Source of the DNA: an uncultured Verrucomicrobiota bacterium
Lineage (GTDB): Bacteria > Verrucomicrobiota > Kiritimatiellia > CAIQIC01 > Lenti-01
Length of the DNA stretch: 31,777 nt
Assembly (NCBI GenBank): GCA_938003985.1
Contig: CALKWZ010000024.1
Coordinates: 1-31,777, forward strand
Direction of reading: 5' to 3'
The position numbers and the translations under genes are program-made. The first letter of the stretch is position 1. The number at the start of each line of letters is the position of its first letter. The notes beneath the pieces were generated by a model, which was not told the origin of the DNA, ran no database searches, and saw only the letters and a program-made list of their open reading frames with translations. Shown piece after piece: positions 17,451 to 25,387 of this stretch.

Positions 17451-19211
17451 ATGGAAAAAGCCAGGATAACAGATGCAATGCTGACCGTCGCCGCGGGCGC
17501 CGCGACCGGCGCGCGCGATTTCGATTGCCAGCGCGTCGGCGTGCCCTGCCAGCAGGCCTGTCCGGCGCATACCGACATTCCCGGCTATCTCGAGGCGATC
17601 GCTGCCGGCGATTACGCGCGCGCCTATCGGATCAATCTGCGCGACAACGTGTTCCCGGGGGTCCTCGGCCGGGTCTGCACGCGCCCGTGCGAAGAGGTCT
17701 GCCGGCACGGCGCGGAAGGCCTGGGCGAACCGGTCGCGATTTGCACGTCCAAGCGCGCCGCGGCGGATTTCCGGGAAGGGCGCGAGCCGATCGTGCTGGA
17801 GCGCTGGTTCCCGGATTCCGGCCAGCGGGTCGCGGTGGCGGGGGCGGGTCCGGCCGGCTTGGCCGTCGCGCGCGAACTGGCCCGTTGCGGCCACGCGGTG
17901 GACGTCTTCGAACAGGACGACCGGCCCGGCGGCCTGATGGTGCAGGGCATTCCGCTGTTCCGTCTGCCGCGCGCGGTCGTCGCCGGCGAAATCGAACAGG
18001 TGCTGGCGACGCCGGGCATCCGGCTGCACCTCGGGAAAACCGCGGATCCGGAAGCGCTCCGGCGCGACTACGACGCGGTGGTCTGGGCCACGGGCGCGCA
18101 ACAGCCGGTGCCGCTGGACGTGCCGGGCGCCGACCTGCCGGGCGTCCAGCACGGCTTGCCGTTCCTGCGCGCGGTCAACCGCGGCGAAAAGCCCGCGCTG
18201 GGCCGCCGGACGGTGGTGATCGGCGGCGGCTTCACGGCCGTGGATTGCGCGCGCATGGCGCGCCGCCTCGGCGCGGAATCGGTGCACATGTTCTACCGGC
18301 GGTCGGAACGGGAAATGTACGTCTCGGCCGACGAACTGCAGGCGCTGGCGGACGAAGGCATCGAATTCGAATGCCGGGTCATGCCGGTGGCGTTCCGGGG
18401 CGCCGGCCGGGTCCAGCGCGTCGTGCTGGCGCGCACCGAGCCCGCGGCGCCGGACGAAACGGGCCGCATCGCCTACCGGCAGATCCCCGGCACGGAATTC
18501 GAAGTGGTAGCGGACGCGGTGCTGCTGGGCACCGGCCAGCGCGCGGTCCGGCCGGCCGGCCTCGGCGCGGGCGCGGGGCCCGTCTTCCTGGCGGGCGACG
18601 CGGCGACGGGATCGACCTCGCTGATCGACGCCATCGGCCACGCCCGGCGCTGCGCGCTGCGCGTGGACGAATTCCTGATGGGCGCGCGGCGCCGCGGCGA
18701 CGACGTGCAGGTCGGTCCGACGGTGCGCGGCACGGGCCGCACGCGCGAAATGGACGCGATTCCGCGCCAACCGCTCGGTCTGGCGGCGTTCGCCCCGGAC
18801 GATCCGGACCGCGAGATGGAAACCGGTTTCGACCGCGCGGCCGCCGCCGTCGAGGCCACCCGCTGCTACCAGTGCCAATACCTGTTCGAGATCGACAACC
18901 GGCGCTGCATCTACTGCGACATGTGCGTGCTCGCCTGTCCGGTGCCCAACTGCATCGTCAAGGTCGCCGGCGTGGTCCGCGACGACGCCGGCCGGTGGCG
19001 GGGCTTCGTGCCGTCCACAAGCCCCAAGGACTACAATCTGTTGTGCATCGACCCGCAGCTGTGCATCCGCTGCGACGTCTGCGTGAAGGCGTGCCCGGTG
19101 AATTGCATCCCGGCGAAACGCCTCGATTTGCGGATCGCGGAGCCGGACGCTCCGGGATCGTACGAAGCAGCCGCGGCCCCGGCCGCGCAAGAGGAGAAGG
19201 CCCATGTCTGA
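17451..19211 (+). CDS. GltD/NfnB-like FAD and NAD(P) oxidoreductase with C-terminal 2x[4Fe-4S] ferredoxin domain
   Basis: 586-residue electron-transfer flavoprotein. The N-terminal Fe-S region has cysteines 33 and 37 (CQQACPAHTDIPGYL) and 76, 80 and 84 (CTRPCEEVC), as in glutamate synthase small-subunit relatives. Two Rossmann domains follow: FAD loop GAGPAG (131-136) and NAD(P) loop GGGFTAVD (258-265), with a third FAD motif LAGDAATG. The C-terminal part (about 475-565) adds two CxxCxxCxxxCP clusters, starting at C486 and about C538. No glutamate synthase large subunit is present. The stop lies inside the start of the radical SAM gene (8-nt overlap), so it is a likely reductase for that enzyme; this is inference. 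ATG 17451 is used because an earlier in-frame start lies inside the promoter. Confidence 0.88.
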   Translation: MEKARITDAMLTVAAGAATGARDFDCQRVGVPCQQACPAHTDIPGYLEAIAAGDYARAYRINLRDNVFPGVLGRVCTRPCEEVCRHGAEGLGEPVAICTSKRAAADFREGREPIVLERWFPDSGQRVAVAGAGPAGLAVARELARCGHAVDVFEQDDRPGGLMVQGIPLFRLPRAVVAGEIEQVLATPGIRLHLGKTADPEALRRDYDAVVWATGAQQPVPLDVPGADLPGVQHGLPFLRAVNRGEKPALGRRTVVIGGGFTAVDCARMARRLGAESVHMFYRRSEREMYVSADELQALADEGIEFECRVMPVAFRGAGRVQRVVLARTEPAAPDETGRIAYRQIPGTEFEVVADAVLLGTGQRAVRPAGLGAGAGPVFLAGDAATGSTSLIDAIGHARRCALRVDEFLMGARRRGDDVQVGPTVRGTGRTREMDAIPRQPLGLAAFAPDDPDREMETGFDRAAAAVEATRCYQCQYLFEIDNRRCIYCDMCVLACPVPNCIVKVAGVVRDDAGRWRGFVPSTSPKDYNLLCIDPQLCIRCDVCVKACPVNCIPAKRLDLRIAEPDAPGSYEAAAAPAAQEEKAHV

Positions 19212-20679
19212 CGGTTTGGATTTGCTGCTGGTGTTTCCGAACAACCGCACGCGCGCCTACGGGACGCTGGCGTCCGAAGTGGCGGCGATCACCCCGCCCG
19301 TGCAGTCGGGCCTGACGGCCGCCTACGTCCGCGAGCGCGGCTACGCGGTGCGGATCCTCGACGCCGACGCGCGGGAATGGCTGCCCGCGCGGGTCGGCCA
19401 GGAAGTCGCCGCGCTAAAACCGCGGCTGGTGATGGTGAGCACGGACCACGTCAACTCGGGCGACGTGACCAAGATGGCCGCGGCGACGGAGACGGTCCGG
19501 GCCATCCACGCGGCGGCGCCGGGCGTGCCGGTGCTGCTGGAAGGCGTGGTGCCGACCGCCTATCCGAAGTGGATGCTGCAGGACGAAGGCGCGGACTACG
19601 TCTGCCAGGGCGAACCGTACGACCCGATCGTGAAGCTGCTGGCGAAGCTCAAGCAGGACGGCTCCGGCGCGCGCGTGGCGACCCGCGAGATCCCCGGCAT
19701 CTGGGCGCGCTACGGCGACGACCTCGTCGAAAGCGTGCGCGCGCCGATGTTCCACGAGGTGGACAAGCTGCCGATGACGGCGTGGGACCTGATGCCGCCG
19801 TCCGACTACCGCGCGCACCACTGGCACTGCTTCGACCGGCTCGACCGCCGCAGCCCCTACGCCAGCGTCTTCACGAACCTCGGCTGCCCCTACGGCTGCT
19901 CGTTCTGCAGCGTCAACGTCGTGGCCGGCGGCCCCAACTTCCGCACGCATTCGCCGGAATACGTGATGAAGGAACTGACGCTGCTGAACAAGCAGTACGG
20001 CGTGTCGAACGTCCGCCTGCTGGACAACGTCTTCACGATCCGCCTCGATCTGGTCGAGGAACTCTGCGACCGCATCATCGCCGCCGATCTCGGCCTGAAC
20101 TTCTGGGCCTACGCGCGGGTGGAATCGGTCCGCAATCCGGACATCCTCAAGAAAATGCGCAAGGCGGGCGTCCGCTGGCTGGCCTACGGGATCGAAGCGG
20201 CGCACGAACGCGTGCGCGCGGCGGTGGACAAGCCGTCGAATCCCCAGATCATCGAGCAGGCCATCGAATGGACGAAGGAAGCCGGCATCTGGATCGTCGG
20301 CAATTTCATCTTCGGCCTGCCGGAAGACGATCTCGAATCCATGCGGATGTCGCTGGACATGGCCAAGCGGTTCAACGTCGAATGGGCCAATTTCTACTGC
20401 GCCATGGCCTATCCGGGCACCAAGCTCTACGACCAGGTCAAGGCCGCGGGCGTGGAACTGCCGAAGGACTGGGGCGCCTACGGGCAGTATTCGGCCAACG
20501 CGCAGCCGCTGGCGACGAAATACGTGATGTCGAAGGAGATCGTCGCGTTCCGGGACGCCGCGTTCCGGGAATACTACGAGAATCCGGTCTATCTGAACAT
20601 GCTCGAGAAAACCTTCGGCCGGGACGCCCGCGACTTCGTCGGGCGCATCCTCGCGCACGATCTCAAGCGCGACGGCTGA
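19204..20679 (+). CDS. B12-binding-domain radical SAM protein
   Basis: 491-residue class B-like radical SAM enzyme. Residues 1-150 have the cobalamin-binding Rossmann pattern (LLLVFPN start, GYAVRILDADA, VSTDH, LEG, GADYVCQGE) without the DxHxxG lower-ligand motif, which is usual in this group. The radical SAM domain (about 215-420) has the [4Fe-4S] triad C228, C232 and C235 (GCPYGCSFC), then the GIEAAHERV and IFGLPEDD motifs. The C-terminal tail of about 70 residues is unassigned. Relatives include methyltransferases, cyclases and many enzymes of unknown reaction; the substrate cannot be told here. It overlaps the oxidoreductase gene upstream by 8 nt and precedes a split transketolase, so it probably acts in the same pathway. 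A ribosome site (GAGGAGAAG) precedes ATG 19204 by a few bases. Confidence 0.9.
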   Translation: MSDGLDLLLVFPNNRTRAYGTLASEVAAITPPVQSGLTAAYVRERGYAVRILDADAREWLPARVGQEVAALKPRLVMVSTDHVNSGDVTKMAAATETVRAIHAAAPGVPVLLEGVVPTAYPKWMLQDEGADYVCQGEPYDPIVKLLAKLKQDGSGARVATREIPGIWARYGDDLVESVRAPMFHEVDKLPMTAWDLMPPSDYRAHHWHCFDRLDRRSPYASVFTNLGCPYGCSFCSVNVVAGGPNFRTHSPEYVMKELTLLNKQYGVSNVRLLDNVFTIRLDLVEELCDRIIAADLGLNFWAYARVESVRNPDILKKMRKAGVRWLAYGIEAAHERVRAAVDKPSNPQIIEQAIEWTKEAGIWIVGNFIFGLPEDDLESMRMSLDMAKRFNVEWANFYCAMAYPGTKLYDQVKAAGVELPKDWGAYGQYSANAQPLATKYVMSKEIVAFRDAAFREYYENPVYLNMLEKTFGRDARDFVGRILAHDLKRDG

Positions 20680-20694
20680 AACGCAGGAACCGAG

Positions 20695-21513
20695 GTGCAC
20701 GTGAACGTGGGCGAATTGAAAAAACAAGCGGCGCGGGTGCGCGCGGAGACGCTGCGGATCCATGCCGCGGCGCCGGAGACGCGCGTGGCGTCGTCGCTGT
20801 CCGCCGTGGAAATCTACGTCTGCCTCTTTTACGGCGGCCTGTTGCGGCACAATCCGGCCGATCCGCGCGATCCCGCGCGCGACCGGCTGATCGTCAGCAA
20901 GGGCCACGGCTCCATCAGCCTGTATCCCATCCTGGCGGACCGCGGGTTTTTCCCGAAGGAAGAGTTGCGGCGGGTGTGCCGGCCGGGCTCGTTCCTCGGC
21001 GGCATTCCCGATCCGGTGATTCCCGGCTACGAGACCGTCAACGGCTCGCTCGGCCACGGGCCCGGCGTCGGCGCGGGCATGGCCCTGGCGCTGAAGCGGC
21101 AGGGCTCCGACCGCCGCGTGGTGGTGGTGACCGGCGACGGCGAACTGCACGAAGGCGCCGTCTGGGAGGCGTTTCTCTTCGCCGCGCAGCACAAGCTCGA
21201 CAATCTGATCCTGATCGTGGACGACAATTCCCGCTGCATGATGGACGACACCGCCCGCGTCGTGGGCCTGGCGCCGCTCGCGGACAAGTTCCGCGCCTTC
21301 GGCTGGTCGGCCGCCGAGGTGGACGGCCACGACGTCGAAGCGCTCGCCGCCGCCATCGGCGCCGCGCAGACCGGCGACTTTCCCGGGCCGCGCGCGGTGA
21401 TCGCGCAGACGGTCAAAGGCAAGGGCGCGCCGTCGCTGGAGGGCGATCCGCTGTGCCACGTGCGCACGCTGACGCCGCAGGAAGTGGAAGAACTGACGGG
21501 AGGTGCGCCGTGA
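20695..21513 (+). CDS. Transketolase-like protein, N-terminal (TPP-binding) subunit
   Basis: 272 residues covering only the TPP-pyrophosphate-binding half of transketolase. The GDG motif (GDGELHEG) is followed about 25 residues later by VDDN, the metal- and TPP-binding signature, and the conserved KGHGS and GSLGHGPG segments are present. The partner half is the next gene, overlapping by 3-4 bases, so the two should form one enzyme that moves two-carbon ketol units. The start is GTG 20695 with AGGAA five bases upstream; GTG 20701 is a possible alternative. Split transketolases occur in central metabolism and also in polysaccharide and antibiotic sugar clusters. The neighbours here (radical SAM, sugar epimerase, glycosyltransferase) favour a specialised role, which is inference. 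Confidence 0.9.
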   Translation: MHVNVGELKKQAARVRAETLRIHAAAPETRVASSLSAVEIYVCLFYGGLLRHNPADPRDPARDRLIVSKGHGSISLYPILADRGFFPKEELRRVCRPGSFLGGIPDPVIPGYETVNGSLGHGPGVGAGMALALKRQGSDRRVVVVTGDGELHEGAVWEAFLFAAQHKLDNLILIVDDNSRCMMDDTARVVGLAPLADKFRAFGWSAAEVDGHDVEALAAAIGAAQTGDFPGPRAVIAQTVKGKGAPSLEGDPLCHVRTLTPQEVEELTGGAP

Positions 21514-22472
21514 GCGGGCCCAAGAAACGCATGCGCGACTCGTTCCTGCAGGCCATGAAGGAACGGATGGCCGCCGCGCGCGACGTCTTTTTCCTGACGG
21601 CCGATTTCGGTTCGCCCGTGCTCGACGGCGTGCGCAAGGATTTTCCCGACCGATTCGTCAACGTCGGCATCTCCGAGCAGAACCTCGTCAACGTCGCCAC
21701 CGGCCTCGCGCTGGAAGGCTTCCGCGTGGTGGCCTACGCCATCGCGCCGTTCATCACGATGCGCTGCCTCGAGCAGATCCGCATCAACCTCGCGATCCTC
21801 TCGCAGATCCGCCCGCTGAACGTGACGCTCGTCGGCGTCGGCGCGGGCTACAGCTACGAAGTCTCCGGCCCGACGCACCAGGCGCTGGAGGACATCGCCG
21901 TCATGCGCGCCTTGCCGAACGTCGGCGTCTGGTCGCCGGCCGACGCCGCGACCGCCGCGGCCATGGCCCACCGGGCCCTGGACGGGATCGGCGTGCGCTA
22001 TCTGCGGCTCGACAGCCACCCGCTGCCCGATCTCGGTCCCGCGCCGACGCCGGACGAACTGAAGCGCGGGTTCCGCCTCGGCGGCAGCGCCGGCGCGGCC
22101 GCGGCGATCGTTGCGACCGGCTACATGAGCCACTTGGCCGGCGGCGTGCGCGACGAACTGGAAGCCGGCGGCATTCCCGTGCGCACCGTGGACTTGATGG
22201 ATCTGGCCGCGCCGGACCTGGCCGCGCTGGCGGCGGAACTGGCGCCGTGCCGCGCCATCCTGACGCTGGAGGAAGGTTTCGTCGGCCGCGGCGGCATGGA
22301 CAGCCTGCTCGGGCAGCACCTCGCGCCGCTCTTGCCGAAGGCGAAATGGACCCACGCCGGTCTCGAACCGCACTACCACTTCGAAATCGGTCCGCGCGAC
22401 GACTTGCTCGCGGCCCAGGGATTGTCGCGCCCCGCGCTCGCCGCGCGGCTGATCGACCGGATCAACGCCTGA
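21510..22472 (+). CDS. Transketolase-like protein, C-terminal subunit
   Basis: 320 residues containing the pyrimidine-binding domain (about 1-175) with the catalytic glutamate in VNVGISEQN, and the transketolase C-terminal domain (about 190-315). The start GTG 21510 overlaps the TGA of the N-terminal subunit (GTGA) and has GGGAGG eight bases upstream, giving tight coupling and equal expression. Its last 11 bases overlap the end of the convergent epimerase gene. With the N-terminal subunit it makes a complete TPP enzyme; donor and acceptor are unknown. Related 1-deoxyxylulose-5-phosphate synthases are fused and longer, so that role is unlikely. Confidence 0.9.
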   Translation: MSGPKKRMRDSFLQAMKERMAAARDVFFLTADFGSPVLDGVRKDFPDRFVNVGISEQNLVNVATGLALEGFRVVAYAIAPFITMRCLEQIRINLAILSQIRPLNVTLVGVGAGYSYEVSGPTHQALEDIAVMRALPNVGVWSPADAATAAAMAHRALDGIGVRYLRLDSHPLPDLGPAPTPDELKRGFRLGGSAGAAAAIVATGYMSHLAGGVRDELEAGGIPVRTVDLMDLAAPDLAALAAELAPCRAILTLEEGFVGRGGMDSLLGQHLAPLLPKAKWTHAGLEPHYHFEIGPRDDLLAAQGLSRPALAARLIDRINA

Positions 22473-23397
22473 GTTTGCGGAACGCTTCGTAGGTTTCGCG
22501 CAGGCCCGCGGCGAAGTCGGTCTGCGGCTGCCAACCCAGCGCCCGCAGGGGGGCGGCGTCGAGGCGCTTCAGCGGCGCGCCGTCGGGTTTCGAGGCATCG
22601 AATTCCAGTTGGCCCGCATAGCCGACGACCGCCTTAGCCGTTTCGGCGACGTCCGCGATGGACAGGTCCGCGTCGGGGCCGACGTTGATGGGCCCGCGGG
22701 CCGCGTCGTACTTTTCCGCCAGGAAAAACAGGGCGTCGGCCAGGTCGCGCGAGAACAGGAAATCGCGCCGCGGCTTGCCCGTGCCCCAGACGGCGACGGA
22801 CGGCAGTTCCTTGAGCTTGGCCTCGTGCAGGCGGACCAGCAGGCCGGAGGCCACGTGGGCGTGGTCGGGATCGAAGTGGTCTTCGGGGCCGTAGAGCGTG
22901 GCGGGGATCGCCGCGAAGAAATCCAGGCCGTGTTCCTGGCGGACGGCTTCGCAGTGCAGCAGGCCCGCGAGCTTGGCGGCGGAATAGGCCGCGTTGGTGG
23001 GCTCGAAGGGGCCGGTCTGCAGGCTCTCGATGCGCAGGGGCTGCGCGGCGTCGCGCGGATAGCAGCACGAACTGGCCAGGTAGACCAGCCGCGGCACGCG
23101 CAGCTTGGCGGCCGCGCCCAGCACGTTCAGCGCCACGCGCAGGTTGGACTCCAGCAGGCGCGCGGGATGCGCGCGGTTGAGGGCGATGCCGCCCGATTCG
23201 CCGGCGGCCACGAACACGACCTCGGGCCGGGCGGCGCCGATGGCTTTTTCGATGGCGGCGACGTTGGCCCAGCCGCCGGTTTCGGCGGCGGTGAGCACGG
23301 TGGCCGCCAGCCGGCGGCGGCGGGCCTCGGCCGCGAGCGCGGCGCCGGCGAGCGTTTCGCCGCCGACGATCTGGATGCGGGCGCTGGTCAAATTCAC
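22462..23397 (-). CDS. GDP-L-fucose synthase/ColC-like NDP-sugar epimerase-reductase
   Basis: 311-residue extended SDR of the Fcl/WcaG family, enzymes that epimerise and reduce GDP-4-keto-6-deoxy sugars. Strong markers: GGI at 69-71, the SSCCYP motif with S110 and C111, Y138 and K142 (YSAAK), TLYGP, H181 in FDPDHAHV and the WGTGKPRRDFLF segment, all aligned with E. coli Fcl S107/C109, Y136/K140 and H179. The dinucleotide loop is unusual: GGETLAG replaces the family GHRGMVG, losing the middle Gly and the Arg. GTG 23397 is chosen because it begins just before the first beta strand. It lies only 27 bases from the divergent glycosyltransferase start. With the ColD-like protein at 26118-27296, a ColC-like role on a 3-deoxy sugar is plausible. 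Confidence 0.87.
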   Translation of the reverse strand: MNLTSARIQIVGGETLAGAALAAEARRRRLAATVLTAAETGGWANVAAIEKAIGAARPEVVFVAAGESGGIALNRAHPARLLESNLRVALNVLGAAAKLRVPRLVYLASSCCYPRDAAQPLRIESLQTGPFEPTNAAYSAAKLAGLLHCEAVRQEHGLDFFAAIPATLYGPEDHFDPDHAHVASGLLVRLHEAKLKELPSVAVWGTGKPRRDFLFSRDLADALFFLAEKYDAARGPINVGPDADLSIADVAETAKAVVGYAGQLEFDASKPDGAPLKRLDAAPLRALGWQPQTDFAAGLRETYEAFRKLRR

Positions 23398-23407
23398 GGG
23401 GGCAGGG

Positions 23408-23413
23408 TAGCAT
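23408..23413 (+). promoter_or_regulatory. Likely -10 element for the glycosyltransferase in a 27-base divergent gap
   Basis: TAGCAT (23408-23413) lies 17 bases after TGGTCA (23385-23390), which itself falls in the start region of the opposite gene. Transcription would begin about 5 bases before ATG 23425, so the mRNA would be nearly leaderless. On the other strand ATGCTA of the same site could serve the epimerase gene with a weaker -35. Confidence 0.4.
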
Positions 23414-23424
23414 GGGGGCCGGAA

Positions 23425-24636
23425 ATGAGCCAAGCGAAACCCATCGTGGTCTATCTGCACCGGTATCCGCCGGAAATCGAGGCCTTCCAGTGGCCCGCGC
23501 TGCGGGAACTTGCCGCGGCGCTCGCGCCGGCGTACGAACTGGTCTATCTCTGCATGGGCCCCGCCAACGGAAAGCGCGACGAATCCCTGCGCCAGGCGAT
23601 GCGGGTGATCGAACTGCCCTTCGCCGTGGACCAGACCAATGGCCGCGACAAATGGCTCAAGACCCTGCGGTGGTACGCGCACCTCGGCGGGCTGCTGAAA
23701 CGAATCCGCGCGCTCAATCCCGCGCTGGTCATCTGCAAGGAATCGCTGCCGGGCATCCCGAGGCGCGTCGCCGCGCTGGGCATTCCCACGATCGTCGAAA
23801 CCAGCGACTGGTGGTGGTCGATCCTGCTGGGGCATTTCGGCTGGGGCCGGAAACTGGCGGACGCGCTGGAGGCGCGCGAAACGCGCGGCTGGAACCGGCC
23901 GGGCGTGGTGGCCACCGTCAGCACGCGCGCCGAAGGCCGCCTGCTGGCCGCCAAGGGGCTCGATCCTGCGCGCGTGGCCGTGATCAACGCGCCGCAGAAT
24001 CCGGGCATCTTCCGGCCGCTCGCTCCCGCGCCGACCAAAGCCGAACTCGGCCTCGATCCCGCCCTGAAACATTTCGCGATCTTCGGGATCATCCGCGGCG
24101 GCAAGGGCTACGACCAGTTGCTGGACTGGTGGCAAGCGGCCGTCGCGAAACATTCCGATTGGCGGCTGGTGATCATCGGCGGGGCCGGCGGCGAGACCTG
24201 GTGCCGCAAGGAAATCGCCCAGCGCGGCCTGGAAACCGCCGTGCACATGACCGGCTGGCTGCCGACCAAACAGGACGTCAACCGCTGGCTGAACGCGATG
24301 GACGCGGTGCTGAGCCACCGGCGCAATTCGCCCGACAACCAGGGCATCATTCCCAGCGCGCTCTACAACGGCCTCTCGACGGGCCGGCCCGTCGTGGCCT
24401 CGGGCCTGCCGGGCATCGCCGAAATCGTGCGCGACGGCGTGGACGGATTCCTCTACGCCCCCGACGACGGCGCTTCGTTCGTCGCGGCGCTCGAACGCGT
24501 CGTGGCCGATCCGGAAGCCGCCGCGCGCGTCGGTCGCGCCGGTTGCGCGCGCGCCGCGGAATGCTTCGATCCGCGCGCCGCCGCGCAGGCCCACCGCCAG
24601 CTGATCGACGAGATGCTCGCGGCCGCCGGCCGCTGA
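23425..24636 (+). CDS. Family GT4-like glycosyltransferase
   Basis: 403 residues with a GT-B fold. The N-terminal Rossmann half begins VVYLHRYPPEIEAFQ; the C-terminal half has the GIIRGGKGYDQLL and LVIIGGAGGE segments, MTGWLP, and the end region GRPVVASGLPGIAEIVRDGVDGFL typical of GT4. The usual E-x7-E nucleotide-sugar motif is not in standard form (SPDNQGIIPSALYNGL instead), so donor binding may differ. No signal peptide or membrane segment is visible; it probably works on the cytoplasmic face of the membrane. It is divergent from the epimerase gene and its stop is separated by one base from the end of the convergent polyprenol-kinase-like gene. Donor and acceptor are unknown. Confidence 0.85.
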   Translation: MSQAKPIVVYLHRYPPEIEAFQWPALRELAAALAPAYELVYLCMGPANGKRDESLRQAMRVIELPFAVDQTNGRDKWLKTLRWYAHLGGLLKRIRALNPALVICKESLPGIPRRVAALGIPTIVETSDWWWSILLGHFGWGRKLADALEARETRGWNRPGVVATVSTRAEGRLLAAKGLDPARVAVINAPQNPGIFRPLAPAPTKAELGLDPALKHFAIFGIIRGGKGYDQLLDWWQAAVAKHSDWRLVIIGGAGGETWCRKEIAQRGLETAVHMTGWLPTKQDVNRWLNAMDAVLSHRRNSPDNQGIIPSALYNGLSTGRPVVASGLPGIAEIVRDGVDGFLYAPDDGASFVAALERVVADPEAAARVGRAGCARAAECFDPRAAAQAHRQLIDEMLAAAGR

Positions 24637-24637
24637 A

Positions 24638-25387
24638 TCAGGCCAGCCAAAGCCACGCCAAGGCGGTCGGCACCACCTGCATCGTCGCGTTGTCCCACCC
24701 GTGCGGCGAGATGGCTTCCGTCAGCGCGGAAATCACGGCGATCGCGGCGATCTTGTACCATCCCAATGCCCCCAGCGCGAGCTGCGGCGAAGCGGCGACG
24801 GCCAGCGCCAGGGCGCAGGCCGACGCCAGGCAAACCGCGGCCGAGCCCTCGAGGCTGCGCGTCGCGGGCACCGCCGCGCGCGAAAACACGCGGTAGCGGT
24901 GCTTGCCGAACCGCGCGCCGACCGGTTCGCCGATCGCGTCGCCGAGACCGGCCACCAAGAAGCCCGCGATGGCCAGCGGTCCGAACAGCAGGCTGCTGGC
25001 GAGTCCGCCGACGAGGGTCGTGAAGTAGGGCACGAGGATGAAATGGGTCCGGTGCGGCTCGTCCTTTTCCCGCGCCATCGCTTCGTAGAACAGGTTGCCG
25101 CGGCCGCGCCACACGGCGAAGAACACCGTCAGCGAGCACATGGCCCCGAACAGGCAGACGGCCGGCGTGCCGCCGAGTCCTTGCAACGCCGCCACGGTTC
25201 CGAAGATCAGGAAGTGGAAGGTTTTGCGGGTGTAGCCCGTGCGCACGCCGCGCCGTTTCAGCCAGCCGGCGAAGCCCAGCGCCGCGAAGGACCACGCCAG
25301 GCCCAGCGGGCCGCCGACCAGCAGCGCCGGAAGCGAGGGGAAATTCGCGACGAAGAATTCCGGCACGCGGGCGAGCAGGGCGCTCAT
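24638..25387 (-). CDS. Dolichol/phytol kinase-like (CTP-transferase family) membrane protein
   Basis: 249-residue multi-spanning membrane protein of the dolichol kinase / phytol kinase / phosphatidate cytidylyltransferase superfamily. Supporting motifs are RKTFH (54-58), the nucleotide-binding GLGDAIGEPVGxRFG (147-161), RSLEGS (177-182) and the C-terminal E-x9-DN element (EAISPHGWDN, 224-233). Hydrophobic segments occur at about 22-40, 60-95, 118-150, 183-208 and 212-225. Members use CTP to phosphorylate an isoprenoid alcohol. In a glycan operon it could make or salvage a polyprenyl-phosphate carrier, which is inference. ATG 25387 overlaps the stop of the preceding cysteine-rich gene (ATGA); a longer frame upstream lacks family similarity. 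It is last in a four-gene overlapping chain. Confidence 0.82.
   Translation of the reverse strand: MSALLARVPEFFVANFPSLPALLVGGPLGLAWSFAALGFAGWLKRRGVRTGYTRKTFHFLIFGTVAALQGLGGTPAVCLFGAMCSLTVFFAVWRGRGNLFYEAMAREKDEPHRTHFILVPYFTTLVGGLASSLLFGPLAIAGFLVAGLGDAIGEPVGARFGKHRYRVFSRAAVPATRSLEGSAAVCLASACALALAVAASPQLALGALGWYKIAAIAVISALTEAISPHGWDNATMQVVPTALAWLWLA

Noticed and set aside
22462..22472. Frameshift or misassembly at the overlap of the convergent transketolase and epimerase ends
   Set aside because: Both C-termini have normal family length; an 11-base tail overlap is compatible with intact genes.
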